From Protula sp. h YS-2021 (taxonomy: Eukaryota; Annelida; Polychaeta; Sabellida; Serpulidae), in NCBI GenBank assembly GCA_949752745.1, contig OX457034.1:1503833-1567832 (forward strand): a stretch of DNA of 64,000 nt. The letters are read 5' to 3'. Both the position numbers and the translations under genes were made by a program. Shown here piece by piece: positions 63,601 through 63,934 of the stretch; position 1 is the stretch's first letter, and each line of letters opens with the position of its first letter. The notes beneath the pieces were generated by a model. The model did no database searches and was not told the DNA's origin. It saw only the letters and a program-made list of their open reading frames with translations.

Positions 63601-63934
63601 TAGCATCGGGTCTATCCCACGGGCATAGCATCGGGTCTATCCCACGGGCATAGCATCGGGTCTATCCCACGGGCATAGCATCTGGTCTATCCAACGGGCA
63701 TAGCATCGGATCAAGCCAACGGGCATAGAATCGGTTCGATCCAACTTCAGCTGTGAGTCATTTGTGTGACGAAAACTAACCTTTTGTTGATACGAATGCA
63801 GGGCAGAAACGAATTCGCCATCAGGGTGATCACGGAGGAGCTCCGATACCTGACGTGGGAGGAGGCGTTCCTGTGCCTGTCCAACGAGAACTTGCCTGAT
63901 CAGCTGCGGGCCAAGTACTGCTCTCTCATCATAG
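6948..63934 (+). CDS. ITPR-like: IP3 receptor-like calcium channel gene, N-terminal 22 exons (gene model, partial at 3' end)
   Basis: Twenty-two exons with GT donors and AG acceptors join in phase from an ATG at 6957 to 63934 (2254 coding bases, about 751 residues, still open). Known for the family: IP3/ryanodine receptors are tetrameric endoplasmic-reticulum calcium-release channels whose N-terminus holds a suppressor trefoil, a MIR trefoil and an armadillo-like RIH region; the membrane pore is C-terminal and would lie beyond this window. Recognisable blocks in order: [11 protein letters not shown] (residues about 6-16), [12 protein letters not shown] (about 58-69), [11 protein letters not shown] (about 113-123), [14 protein letters not shown] (about 162-175), [16 protein letters not shown] (about 235-250), [12 protein letters not shown] (about 316-327), [11 protein letters not shown] (about 485-495), [11 protein letters not shown] (about 532-542), [10 protein letters not shown] (about 584-593) and [15 protein letters not shown] (about 732-746). 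The segment is shorter than the matching part of mammalian ITPR1. It could instead be called an IP3R/RyR-superfamily orphan paralogue. Confidence 0.9.
7085..8335. repeat. Intron 1 minisatellite
   Basis: An irregular part (7085-7680) with GGGAGGGGAAATGTGTTCATG-type units leads into a regular part (7690-8310) of about 57-bp units containing TTCATGCGGCATAGAGGGG and GTGGGTAGGGATGGGGAGG. Open frames on both strands are repeat translations. Confidence 0.95.
8603..8673 (+). CDS. ITPR-like: IP3R-like exon 2
   Basis: The acceptor is TTGCAG at 8597-8602 and the donor AAG|GTCAGT. Read in the phase carried from exon 1, it gives [18 protein letters not shown] and continues PEVPDPQ, with one base left over. 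It encodes residues 29-52. The position matches the variable stretch after the first suppressor-domain strands in ITPR. A second frame is also open, but only this phase joins exons 1 and 3 without a break. Confidence 0.8.
8920..9045. repeat. Dispersed repeat fragment with terminal hairpin
   Basis: GACGGACAGA-type repeats lead into a GC hairpin at about 9006-9040, where GTCCCCCGC and GCGGGGGAC are inverted around TTCGCGCTACGCG. This looks like the end of a dispersed non-coding element. Confidence 0.6.
9195..9565. repeat. (TA)n/(GT)n microsatellites forming a large palindrome
   Basis: TATA and GT tracts surround an inverted pair: GTGTATAGGGCAAGG (about 9296-9310) and CCTTGCCCTATACAC (about 9338-9352), separated by TATA. 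The GT arm (from 9262) and AC arms (to 9421) extend the symmetry to roughly 150 bases, so cruciform or hairpin formation is likely. Confidence 0.9.
9570..11092. other. Intron 2 sequence without recognised features
   Basis: Ordinary AT-rich intronic DNA. I found no exon with flanking splice sites in the required phase and no repeat array. Confidence 0.5.
11093..11396. repeat. About 32-bp minisatellite in intron 2
   Basis: About nine copies built from GACACGTGAAAACGTGC, CATTATGACATCAC and CGTACAAAATGACATCAC. Each unit carries palindromic CACGTG and ACGT cores. Confidence 0.9.
11805..12265. repeat. About 30-bp minisatellite in intron 2
   Basis: About 15 copies of TATCGGTGGCCTAGGC followed by TGATCACTTT. 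The palindromes CCTAGG and TGATCA recur in each unit. Confidence 0.95.
12290..12515. repeat. About 27-bp minisatellite in intron 2
   Basis: Eight or so copies of TTCTGGTCTGATTGCTCA with TAAG spacers. It directly follows the previous, unrelated array. Confidence 0.9.
13126..13250 (+). CDS. ITPR-like: IP3R-like exon 3
   Basis: The acceptor is TTTTAG at 13120-13125 and the donor GAA|GTAAGT. In phase it reads [18 protein letters not shown], then a lysine- and glutamine-rich helix ending QIAQAE. The F-x-I/L-x-x-x-NRY-x-x-x-KQ block is the strongest early family match (ITPR1 has a CLFKLCPMNRYSAQKQ segment here). It encodes residues 53-94 of the suppressor trefoil and its helical arm. Confidence 0.92.
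13251..14043. other. Intron 3, no array at the donor
   Basis: Plain intronic sequence. Just before the exon-4 acceptor, short GTACTTAG and TTATAGATTG-type segments recur three or four times (about 13955-14043) and resemble the real TACTTAG|ATTGG junction, so weak micro-duplication of the acceptor is possible. Confidence 0.5.
14044..14130 (+). CDS. ITPR-like: IP3R-like exon 4
   Basis: The acceptor is ACTTAG and the donor CAG|GTAACC, phase 0 at both ends, 29 codons. It reads [17 protein letters not shown], then [12 protein letters not shown]. The acidic segment followed by basic-Leu-x-Tyr-Gly-x-x-Ile-Gln matches the ITPR linker and the strand before its LLHLKSNKYL block. It encodes residues 95-123. 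The exon's last 33 bases recur in the following intron. Confidence 0.92.
14098..14850 (+). repeat. Exon-4 3'-end/donor-derived minisatellite
   Basis: About 12 units of roughly 60 bp. Each pairs a copy of the exon tail (AAAAGGTGCTATACGGCCAA, then ATCATACAG) with the donor and first intron bases (GTAACCGCACGGCC) and an ACATTACTAACATGG spacer. Many units keep an AG|GTAAC-type junction. The first unit is the real exon end. Confidence 0.93.
15667..15744 (+). CDS. ITPR-like: IP3R-like exon 5
   Basis: The acceptor is TTTCAG and the donor CAG|GTCAGT, phase 0 at both ends, 26 codons. It reads [18 protein letters not shown], then RTETSNMQ. This aligns with the ITPR strand HLKSNKYLTVN. It encodes residues 124-149. 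Most of the exon is re-copied in tandem immediately downstream. Confidence 0.92.
15690..16035 (+). repeat. Exon-5/donor-derived tandem copies
   Basis: Five degenerate copies follow the exon, each with GTCCACATCAGTACAAC, CGCACAGAAACGA, AACATGCAG and GTCAGTTATT-type blocks. Unit length varies (about 35-75 bp) by internal deletion, and some copies lose the GT (for example TGCAGCTCAG). Roughly 54 exon bases plus 11-20 intron bases make up a full unit. Confidence 0.9.
16036..17199. other. Intron 5 sequence without recognised features
   Basis: AT-rich intronic DNA with no array and no candidate exon. Confidence 0.5.
17200..17386. repeat. Three roughly 65-bp units before the exon-6 acceptor
   Basis: CTTTGTAATGTAAGCT, a TTTTCTCCTTTGTGCATTA-type segment and an AT spacer recur three times. 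The last unit runs into TGGTTTGTAG, the acceptor of exon 6. Confidence 0.75.
17387..17467 (+). CDS. ITPR-like: IP3R-like exon 6
   Basis: The acceptor is TTGTAG and the donor ATT|GTAAGT, phase 0 at both ends, 27 codons. It reads [17 protein letters not shown], then [10 protein letters not shown]. The block F-x-I-x-P-x-YK-x-x-x-x-GD matches the ITPR suppressor domain almost position for position. It encodes residues 150-176. No array follows this donor. Confidence 0.95.
18128..18390. repeat. 16-bp minisatellite in intron 6
   Basis: About 16 copies of GTCAGATTGTGTATAT and close variants. Confidence 0.9.
18866..19020. repeat. About 45-bp tandem repeat, four copies
   Basis: Copies share AGTGGTAGTTGACCAGCT and CAGTTTTG segments. 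Confidence 0.8.
19275..20815. repeat. 32-bp minisatellite in intron 6, about 46 copies
   Basis: The unit is CACAGTTGTTGGTGCTTGTG followed by ACAGTCTGTGAG. Two main variants, CAGTCTGTGAG and CAGTGTACGAG, are interspersed in irregular blocks, with some shortened units (CTTTAGCACAG). Three units equal 96 bases, so long open frames exist on the - strand, but they encode only the repeat. Confidence 0.97.
20811..20890. repeat. 26-bp triplicate
   Basis: Three copies of GATGTCACAGTTTTCCAGAT with ATTCCA, contiguous with the end of the 32-bp array. Confidence 0.85.
21411..21514 (+). CDS. ITPR-like: IP3R-like exon 7
   Basis: The acceptor is CCGCAG and the donor GGAAG|GTAAGA. It reads [20 protein letters not shown], then [14 protein letters not shown], leaving two bases. 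It matches the ITPR segment with VVLNPVNAGQPLHASS. It encodes residues 177-210 and closes the suppressor trefoil. A CAC|GTGAGT sequence at 21470 inside the exon is a strong alternative donor; using it would truncate the block after QYLH. Confidence 0.93.
21525..21795. repeat. Intron 7 ACATATCAC repeat
   Basis: Short units of ACATATCACAT and ATCACATAC variants begin ten bases after the donor. The donor-proximal GTAAGAAATCACATAT may be the seed, but no exon bases are included. Confidence 0.9.
22122..22210. repeat. CATGGTCTTGTGTCTGTCTTG repeat
   Basis: About three tandem copies built of GGTCTTGTGTCTGTCTTG with a CGTCTGCAT spacer. A separate CGCATACCGTGTACC-type short repeat lies at about 22325-22405. 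Confidence 0.8.
22463..23075. repeat. About 58-bp minisatellite in intron 7
   Basis: About ten units with GGGGGCACTGCTGTCTGTTC, CGTGCTTGTCGTAGGAGG and TGTCTAATCGG blocks and variable G-runs. It ends about 190 bases before exon 8. Confidence 0.93.
23264..23439 (+). CDS. ITPR-like: IP3R-like exon 8 (start of MIR-type trefoil)
   Basis: The acceptor is TTTCAG and the donor GACG|GTGAGG, entering after two codon bases and leaving after one. Key blocks: [34 protein letters not shown] and [12 protein letters not shown]. The DIL-K-G-x-x-x-RLFH and YLTC pattern matches the ITPR entry to the second trefoil (DDILKGGDVVRLFH and KFLTCDE). It encodes residues 211-269. The following intron starts with copies of the exon end. 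Confidence 0.95.
23429..24075 (+). repeat. Exon-8 donor-derived 44-bp minisatellite
   Basis: About 15 units of 44 bp. Each joins an exon-end remnant (ACCGAAGACG in the exon, GCGAAGGTG in the array), the donor and early intron (GTGAGGTCATTTACGTCATC) and GTTGTCATTATCTAA. Units at about 23700-23890 are almost identical, a sign of recent homogenisation. Confidence 0.95.
24235..24425. repeat. Dispersed repeat family, copy B
   Basis: Diverged copy of the segment at 2655-2850, sharing CAGACAAGCCAATG, CAGATTCCGAAACCTTTCT and TTTTGCTACTTATTC in order. It sits 50 bases upstream of the exon-9 acceptor. Confidence 0.7.
24476..24583 (+). CDS. ITPR-like: IP3R-like exon 9 (MIR loop)
   Basis: The acceptor is TTTCAG and the donor AATG|GTTCGT. 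In phase it reads [17 protein letters not shown], then [18 protein letters not shown]. The W-x-x-E/F strand aligns with the ITPR strand ALWEVE. The preceding loop, where ITPR1 has its IP3-contacting RTTGR, here reads RLRPID, so the Thr-Thr-Gly-Arg contacts are missing. It encodes residues 270-305. Confidence 0.88.
24940..25082 (+). CDS. ITPR-like: IP3R-like exon 10 (MIR repeat)
   Basis: The acceptor is TGAAG|GAAATG and the donor AAG|GTAGGC. It reads [17 protein letters not shown], then [15 protein letters not shown] and [16 protein letters not shown]-x-x-T-x-x-YL is the MIR signature (ITPR FRFKHLATGHYL). It encodes residues 306-353. A possible alternative acceptor (AACAG|CAG) lies further in, but it would remove residues that fit the family. 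The exon tail is amplified downstream. Confidence 0.9.
25068..25565 (+). repeat. Exon-10 donor-derived 24-bp array, about 20 copies
   Basis: The unit is CCGGTCATTAAG|GTAGGCTGCCAC: the exon's last 14 or so bases plus the donor. Because 24 is divisible by three and no unit carries a stop, the exon frame stays open through the whole array (repeating HPVIKVGC/Y), and the opposite strand is open too. Each unit keeps a potential AAG|GTAGGC donor, but no acceptor. Confidence 0.97.
25794..25872 (+). CDS. ITPR-like: IP3R-like exon 11
   Basis: The acceptor is GTGCAG and the donor GAAG|GTTGGT. It reads [18 protein letters not shown], then GTWLHAME. The Y-x-R-I/L-x-H-x-x-x-x-TW-x-H block is the next MIR repeat (ITPR SYVRLRHLCTNTWVHS). 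It encodes residues 354-379. Confidence 0.93.
25940..26445. repeat. 45-bp minisatellite in intron 11
   Basis: About 11 units containing GGTCATGGACACGCATGGTA and ACCTGTTGGTATGTGAGTAG. ACACGC-ATGG and GTTGGT resemble the exon-11 junction (ACACGCCATGGAAG|GTTGGT), so a donor origin is possible. However, related sequence at 47740-47940 in intron 16 suggests an independent repeat family. Confidence 0.9.
26719..26807 (+). CDS. ITPR-like: IP3R-like exon 12
   Basis: The acceptor is TTACAG|AGGATT and the donor CAG|GTCACC. In phase it reads [16 protein letters not shown], then [14 protein letters not shown]. The family match is weak by itself: ITPR has a charged linker here. The phase (two bases in, 0 out) is the only one that connects exons 11 and 13. 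It encodes residues 380-409. Confidence 0.8.
26808..27779. other. Intron 12, first part: dispersed-repeat fragment and plain sequence
   Basis: At about 26845-27070 there is a fragment of the TCGTCATTTATTCCCCACAG / GAAATTTGGTATATAG type, reminiscent of dispersed invertebrate repeats. The rest is plain AT-rich DNA. No exon is evident. Confidence 0.45.
27780..28130. repeat. About 46-bp minisatellite before exon 13
   Basis: Units combine TGTGTAGACGTCTCCTGTGA and TTATGTGTAGACGACGCCTT. The last, degenerate units (GTGTGCAGACGACGCCTTTG) approach the exon-13 acceptor (GTGCGCAG|GTCGGCG), so an acceptor-side origin is possible but unproven. Confidence 0.9.
28143..28268 (+). CDS. ITPR-like: IP3R-like exon 13
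   Basis: The acceptor is GCGCAG and the donor GAC|GTGAGT, phase 0 at both ends, 42 codons. It reads [20 protein letters not shown], then [19 protein letters not shown] and IKD. This corresponds to the end of the second trefoil and the first armadillo helix (ITPR AFAIVPVSPAEVRDLDF region). It encodes residues 410-451. Two decayed copies of the exon tail lie at 28521 and 29109. Confidence 0.92.
28290..29150. repeat. Purine-rich array enclosing two copies of the exon-13 tail
   Basis: GGGAGGGGGAGAGGG and GAGGGAGGGCAAAGCGGGAG units make a long strand-asymmetric purine tract. Embedded are two copies of the exon end: 28521-28562 (GCCGGCATAGTGCCC, then TTCATTCAGAAACTGATC) and 29109-29150 (GGCCGGCGTGGTGGCATTC, then AAACGTCAGTG). 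The second retains a GTCAGT where the donor would be. Confidence 0.9.
29239..29288. repeat. Poly(C)/(CA)/poly(T) run
   Basis: A C-run of about 14, short CA repeats and a T-run of about 20. Confidence 0.8.
29496..29627 (+). CDS. ITPR-like: IP3R-like exon 14 (armadillo, IP3-pocket basic helix)
   Basis: The acceptor is GACAG and the donor CGC|GTACGT, phase 0 at both ends, 44 codons. It reads [19 protein letters not shown], then [13 protein letters not shown] and [12 protein letters not shown]. The last block aligns with ITPR1 RERQKLMREQ, whose R504, K508 and R511 contact IP3. Here the matching residues are Lys, Lys and Arg. It encodes residues 452-495. Confidence 0.95.
29655..31310 (+). repeat. 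Tandem array of about 19 tRNA-like 87-bp units
   Basis: Each unit has an A-box-like TAGCTCAGGTGG (consensus TRGCNNAGNGG) and, about 35 bases later, a B-box-like GAGTTCGATTCC (consensus GGTTCGANTCC), followed by a GGTAAGCCTGGGGGT-type spacer. A CTGGTAA segment sits where an anticodon loop would be, but the anticodon and T stems do not pair properly, so these are tRNA-derived rather than functional tRNA genes. Higher-order repetition is visible: three-unit blocks (about 30091 and 30350) and four-unit blocks (about 30617 and 30963) are near copies. Confidence 0.9.
31311..31723. other. Intron 14 end, no features
   Basis: Plain AT-rich sequence between the tRNA-like array and the exon-15 acceptor. 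Confidence 0.5.
31724..31782 (+). CDS. ITPR-like: IP3R-like exon 15, source of the giant array
   Basis: The acceptor is ATACAG and the donor CAAAG|GTAGGC; it enters in phase 0 and leaves after two bases. It reads [23 protein letters not shown]1 has ILKQIFKLLQAP right after the exon-14-equivalent basic helix, so order and sequence both fit. It encodes residues 496-514. The two leftover bases (AG) join the T of exon 16 to give Ser, keeping the frame. Confidence 0.92.
31757..38345 (+). repeat. 6.6-kb exon-15-derived splice-site satellite (about 100 units)
   Basis: Near the exon the unit is 48 bp: GTAGGCCTACTCCTGTCACA, CCCCGTACAG, then the exon-tail copy AGGCACTCTGGATCAAAG. From about 33050 the unit becomes about 63 bp, with a long pyrimidine tract: GTAAGGCTTCTTTCTTCTCT, CTTCTTTCTATCACGCCC, CGTACAG, AGGCACCCAGGATCAAAG. 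Each unit therefore reads as polypyrimidine tract, CAG acceptor, 18-nt exon-like segment, GTAAGG donor. Both unit lengths and the 18-nt segment are divisible by three, so frames stay open on both strands. Confidence 0.96.
38490..39057 (+). repeat. Acceptor-side copies of exon 16 (about 150-bp units)
   Basis: Four upstream copies of the exon-16 5' end with their CAG acceptor: 38585-38638, 38732-38786, a 15-bp remnant at 38869, and 38948 with an internal deletion. The first two keep GACGCGGATCCTGGTGGAAT and CTACGATGTGCTG nearly intact, then switch to TGCCTGTCTTGTTGGG and GATGCATGTTTTGTATGTA spacer. Confidence 0.92.
39058..39184 (+). CDS. ITPR-like: IP3R-like exon 16 (IP3-pocket RK motif)
   Basis: The acceptor is GACAG and the donor GAG|GTAACG; it enters after two codon bases and leaves in phase 0. 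It reads [19 protein letters not shown], then [19 protein letters not shown] and QISFE. It aligns with ITPR1 YRKNQEYIAKQFGFMQ, where Y567, R568 and K569 bind IP3; here the residues are Ser, Arg, Lys. It encodes residues 515-557. Confidence 0.96.
39242..39385. repeat. About 34-bp tandem repeat, four copies
   Basis: Copies share TTAGAAGCTGAGGGGATTT and CGTGATT segments. Confidence 0.8.
39628..39740. repeat. Dispersed MITE-like repeat, copy 2, and DIRS target
   Basis: The segment carries GCGCGGAATGCCAAT and ACCCCGCGTTTAGTT, matching copy 1 (896-1045) in the opposite orientation. It ends AAAATAGGGGTAAT against the DIRS boundary. The sequence after the element (TTTCAAACTT, then GCGTTTTGGGGTCG) continues a diverged second unit of the same repeat, mirroring GGGGGTAATTTTCATTC at about 39664. 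Confidence 0.6.
39741..39959 (-). repeat. DIRS 3' inverted terminal repeat
   Basis: From CTCCACTTTTAATGGGATCC (39797) to CGACATTCCCTTTT (39959), the sequence is the reverse complement of 47505-47665 with very few differences. The outermost part, ACTATCG through GCGTTCTCC (39741-39799), is unique to this end and is complemented in the internal complementary region. Confidence 0.93.
40026..40140 (-). repeat. DIRS internal complementary region
   Basis: 40026-40091 is the reverse complement of the extreme 3' end (39741-39806). 40089-40139 is the reverse complement of the extreme 5' end (47650-47700). The two halves meet at CGATAGT/TTTACTTCGC. This joins the complements of both ends, which in DIRS replication models templates closure of the circular intermediate. 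Confidence 0.93.
40141..41305. other. DIRS 3' untranslated region
   Basis: No conserved open frame lies between the recombinase stop (41306) and the internal complementary region. Confidence 0.6.
41306..42388 (-). CDS. DIRS tyrosine recombinase
   Basis: About 360 residues from a Met at 42388. The N-terminal core-binding part includes [17 protein letters not shown]. The catalytic domain shows RRGEIHAL (first Arg), [14 protein letters not shown] (His-x-x-Arg) and FVKYYLKD (nucleophilic Tyr candidate), the R...HxxR...Y set of the family. It would insert the circular DNA intermediate. The frame is the RT frame, but RNase H lies between in another frame, so it is probably expressed as a separate ORF overlapping the end of the RT/RNase H ORF (stop near 42364). 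This ORF itself looks intact. Confidence 0.85.
   Translation of the reverse strand: MVSDQTFLKNKGFSKQVREKIVNSHKGSTAKVYRSQWNKFAAWCSTSKLDPFQASPAVVADFLDHLFTEVKLKVGSIEGYRAAIGSRLKASTGYDPGEDTSLSQLVRHFKVNSPPCPSNIAQWDLSLVLQYLQRPDVFSKDVISAKNATLRFTFLLALASGKRRGEIHALDRKVNKDKGTWEKVTLVPRAGFMGKTHIMTQGMGTFDHITLPSLPDDPDSDGLVSLCPVKALQQYLEMSEAYRSKNQKALIISFMPKFSKDLSKQSISNYIKRIILAAYDDAKIDPNPLGESNIKAHQVRQVANSLRAVRNVSLSDILKTGCWVSPNSFVKYYLKDFSQDELSGLYSLGPFVASETTITG
42364..44482 (-). pseudogene. DIRS reverse transcriptase-RNase H, broken
   Basis: From a Met at 44482 (overlapping the gag end by 89 bases in another frame) the ORF has [11 protein letters not shown] and RGYSLPFK, then an in-frame TGA (44186-44188). It continues in the same frame through [33 protein letters not shown] and YLDD (about 43660). 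At a run of ten G on the + strand (43189-43198) the frame is lost. The RNase H resumes in another frame with [31 protein letters not shown] and [12 protein letters not shown] (the four acidic catalytic positions), then a conserved domain with [10 protein letters not shown] and [14 protein letters not shown] found after RNase H in DIRS-like elements. The stop and the frame change may be real decay; the G-run could be an assembly error. Confidence 0.85.
44394..46631 (-). CDS. DIRS gag-like protein (ORF1)
   Basis: About 745 residues with no internal stop. I chose the Met at 46631 because the 20 residues upstream (open to a Met at 46691) are hydrophobic and unlike the rest. The N-terminal cysteine cluster is [10 protein letters not shown] and [10 protein letters not shown], zinc-binding-like. 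The middle is low-complexity Ser/Pro/Glu with a Gln-rich coiled segment ([19 protein letters not shown]). A helical conserved part holds [18 protein letters not shown] and [16 protein letters not shown]. The C-terminus is basic ([11 protein letters not shown]) and probably binds nucleic acid. Confidence 0.85.
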   Translation of the reverse strand: MTEASLHSPPLLPQCIHPPTACNPHSICDRCRRNSGIPLCEPDSPCGECLHLTPEDWKVLLRNRTKNERRRDKRKFLSSASFVTREFIQDTMKKASSVILGQVSTPVHVDTGAESESATPVKRHKKSKSKGRAFSETVAELDIPEGQERDRLREAWASPPRVKPSGSPGGAFKSPSEEQVTLTHKDTGTVLSAVTGQLGIPPREDLSLPPQLQRLPSEFSAFLSMQSQLQKQLLDLQNQVQKQESLLSQRQKPKPSATVSRPPPESQSVAAMSGSPVPHLPLDSNVDIPETVTISEEDSVGVPLSGQVSALLEDDEEIGPMENSPLAAVPSNREKEIYTPVGEPHMSHFPQSQLPEAASDEQESEVEDGEEESEGTSVHSRCHLPLRAVEQVRSPGQGHRLWRDPAAAGRRPIRTPSPPDLAPSVEDAAPSSSASTIAPEDVPFRDAIQEIARLAEVSCGSPSLDKEDPPIRMTSQAAPSQQDSFIALATSEGIAHAVTVRAKEFKKMDAGEGRTLSRFHLSKHCLVRPGPYRSADEKIPLEALEQPVKRTVWMPTVRSDSDIPLVEKDAKTIEASSRHILNIMSFQDHALKALKSRWEELRLSDPVSAKLMECLALATRDVVNLSTFLMTSMVYLRRDAFLQHCWSSVKGLRDLRHAPILEERELFPPAELERVNQESRSLSQDYALMSRMSRSSFKRALKRKRPQQSSPAQSKPSAQPQQPPVKKPKPSPGSKTEGPAPQSFR
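47505..47700 (-). repeat. DIRS 5' inverted terminal repeat
   Basis: From AAAAAGGGAATGTCG to GCGAAGTAAAA, it is inverted relative to 39797-39959. The last 45 bases are unique to this end and complemented in the internal complementary region. The leader 46692-47504 contains GGACCGTAACGGG-type short repeats and no ORF of note. Confidence 0.93.
47735..47940. repeat. Degenerate repeat related to the intron-11 array
   Basis: Four units with ACACATGGTAACCA, TTTGTACGTAAGTGCC and GGTCATGGACACACGGTG resemble the 45-bp unit at 25940-26445. Confidence 0.7.
48130..48345. repeat. About 120-bp imperfect duplication
   Basis: ATAGTGTCCAACCCC, CATCATTGT, TATAAATCAGC and CCTCGATCCACC recur twice, with C-rich spacers. 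Confidence 0.6.
48625..48845. repeat. About 33-bp minisatellite in intron 16
   Basis: Six units of CATCTATTTCCCGCGCTCTG and TCCTCTTTGGA. Confidence 0.9.
48846..49445. other. Intron 16 sequence without recognised features
   Basis: Plain intronic DNA between two minisatellites. Confidence 0.5.
49446..49968. repeat. About 25-bp minisatellite in intron 16
   Basis: About 21 units of GCTCATTGGTCCATCCATGC, alternating CGCGC and GGCGCA variants, giving a 50-bp higher-order period. Confidence 0.93.
50539..50577 (+). CDS. ITPR-like: IP3R-like exon 17 (13-codon microexon)
   Basis: The acceptor is GCACAG and the donor ATG|GTGAGT, phase 0 at both ends. It reads [13 protein letters not shown]. It lies after the DIRS-containing 11.4-kb intron. 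ITPR has no obvious counterpart for these 13 residues, and skipping the exon would keep the frame and give a length closer to ITPR, so it may be alternatively spliced. It encodes residues 558-570. Support is the strong splice sites and the phase, not homology. Confidence 0.6.
50690..50985. repeat. About 31-bp minisatellite in intron 17
   Basis: Units of TTTCCATAGAATGTCTGTG and TTACACATACAC with a CA run. Preceded at about 50600-50650 by two copies of AATCCTGTCTCCCCCTCCTC. Confidence 0.9.
51180..51565. repeat. About 59-bp minisatellite in intron 17
   Basis: Six or seven units of AAGCAATATCCCGTGTGACT, TGATGAAAACGTAGACGATA and GGATGATGCTG. Confidence 0.93.
51705..51827 (+). CDS. ITPR-like: IP3R-like exon 18
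   Basis: The acceptor is ATGCAG and the donor AAG|GTACAA, phase 0 at both ends, 41 codons. It reads [18 protein letters not shown], then [19 protein letters not shown] and QKNK. It aligns with the ITPR block LLHNNRKLLEKHIT and EIDTFVSLVRKN. It encodes residues 571-611. Confidence 0.96.
51819..52015 (+). repeat. Exon-18 donor-derived tandem copies
   Basis: Four copies of (A)ACAAG|GTAC/A with following AAACCCAAG, GGTAAGTCAAGCGA and TGACC segments, about 50 bp each. Each has two donor-like sites: the copied AAG|GTA and an internal GGTAAGT. Confidence 0.9.
52443..53875. mobile_element. Non-autonomous element with about 50-bp terminal inverted repeats
   Basis: The left end CCCCGGTGAAGATTACATTA and TGAAATAGGCATCCCC (52443-52495) is the imperfect reverse complement of 53784-53825 plus 53860-53873. 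The right end holds a 33-base internal duplication, so it folds on itself (CTCCGGTGAAAATTACAT with ATGTAATCTTCACCGGAG). There is no transposase. The interior contains a minisatellite. Confidence 0.7.
52690..53030. repeat. 31-bp minisatellite inside the inverted-repeat element
   Basis: About ten nearly identical copies of ACAATTAAAACGATACTACT and TCATGTGTTCC. Confidence 0.95.
53932..54036 (+). CDS. ITPR-like: IP3R-like exon 19
   Basis: The acceptor is TTGCAG and the donor AAG|GTGGGC, phase 0 at both ends, 35 codons. It reads [20 protein letters not shown], then [19 protein letters not shown] has RFLDYLSDLCVSMNKSIP here and RyR a CVCNG version, so this is a superfamily hallmark. It encodes residues 612-646. 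Confidence 0.96.
54026..54585 (+). repeat. Exon-19 donor-derived G-rich array
   Basis: The exon end GGCAAG|GTGGGCGGTGAG recurs exactly at about 54073 and 54118 in 47-bp units, then decays into GCGGGGAAGGCG-type units up to about 54585. The + strand is very G-rich, with several G-runs. Confidence 0.9.
54837..54950 (+). CDS. ITPR-like: IP3R-like exon 20
   Basis: The acceptor is GGCAG and the donor AAG|GTAAAA, phase 0 at both ends, 38 codons. It reads [17 protein letters not shown], then [19 protein letters not shown] and RK. It corresponds to the divergent ITPR segment between the RIH repeats ([20 protein letters not shown] region). It encodes residues 647-684. The donor is not followed by an array. 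Confidence 0.92.
55500..57665. repeat. 2.2-kb GTT/ATCG compound repeat
   Basis: GTTGTTGTTATCGTCTTATT and TGTTGTCGTTG units lie in larger blocks (about 120 bp near 56850-57550, with TACCGTCTTGCTTGTTG), ending in a pure (GTT)n run at 57590-57660. Frames of several hundred codons here encode only Leu/Val/Ser or Thr/Asn repeats. Confidence 0.97.
57666..59295. other. Intron 20 sequence without recognised features
   Basis: AT-rich intronic DNA. The only item is a 23-bp direct duplication (TATAGAACTAGAACAGCTGC) at 58268-58316. No exon or gene is recognisable. Confidence 0.5.
59296..59760. repeat. 12-bp minisatellite, about 38 copies
   Basis: The unit TATGACGTGCCT varies at two or three positions (GACGT/GGCGT, GCC/ACC/ATC). 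Confidence 0.95.
60428..60722. mobile_element. Fold-back MITE-like element
   Basis: The left arm (TTTTTCTGCGCATCAT, AACGAACACTACC, ACTGCGGCAGG, TTCAACAATGTA) is inverted at the right arm (60629-60722) with about 95-base arms around a loop of about 100 bases. There is no coding capacity. Confidence 0.75.
60723..61574. other. Intron 20 sequence without recognised features
   Basis: Plain sequence. Short GTACCGAGT-type segments flank the fold-back element on both sides. Confidence 0.45.
61575..62215. repeat. 20-bp minisatellite with higher-order duplication
   Basis: About 31 units of GACTCACTAGAACGAGGAGT. A block of about 140 bases beginning near 61672 recurs near 61912 with the same unit variants in the same order. 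Confidence 0.95.
62581..62649 (+). CDS. ITPR-like: IP3R-like exon 21
   Basis: The acceptor is TGCCAG and the donor CAC|GTGAGT, phase 0 at both ends, 23 codons. It reads [19 protein letters not shown], then KLCH. It matches the ITPR segment YYRYQLNLFARMC. It encodes residues 685-707. Confidence 0.94.
62799..63745. repeat. 25-bp minisatellite in intron 21
   Basis: About 38 copies of CGGGCATAGCATCGGGTCTA with TCCCA or TCCAA, ending 55 bases before exon 22. The variants TCCCACGGG and TCCAACGGG occur in runs. Confidence 0.97.
63802..63934 (+). CDS. ITPR-like: IP3R-like exon 22 (last in window)
   Basis: The acceptor is TGCAG and the donor ATAG|GTACTG, phase 0 in and one base out. It reads [20 protein letters not shown], then [20 protein letters not shown] and SLII. 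The block C-x-S-x-ENLP-x-x-LRA-x-x-C is strongly conserved (ITPR1 RCMSDENLPYDLRASFC). It encodes residues 708-751. The gene continues past the window. Confidence 0.96.

Noticed and set aside
62799..63745. CRISPR-like array
   Set aside because: Regular 25-bp units have no unique spacers and lie in a eukaryotic intron; it is a minisatellite.
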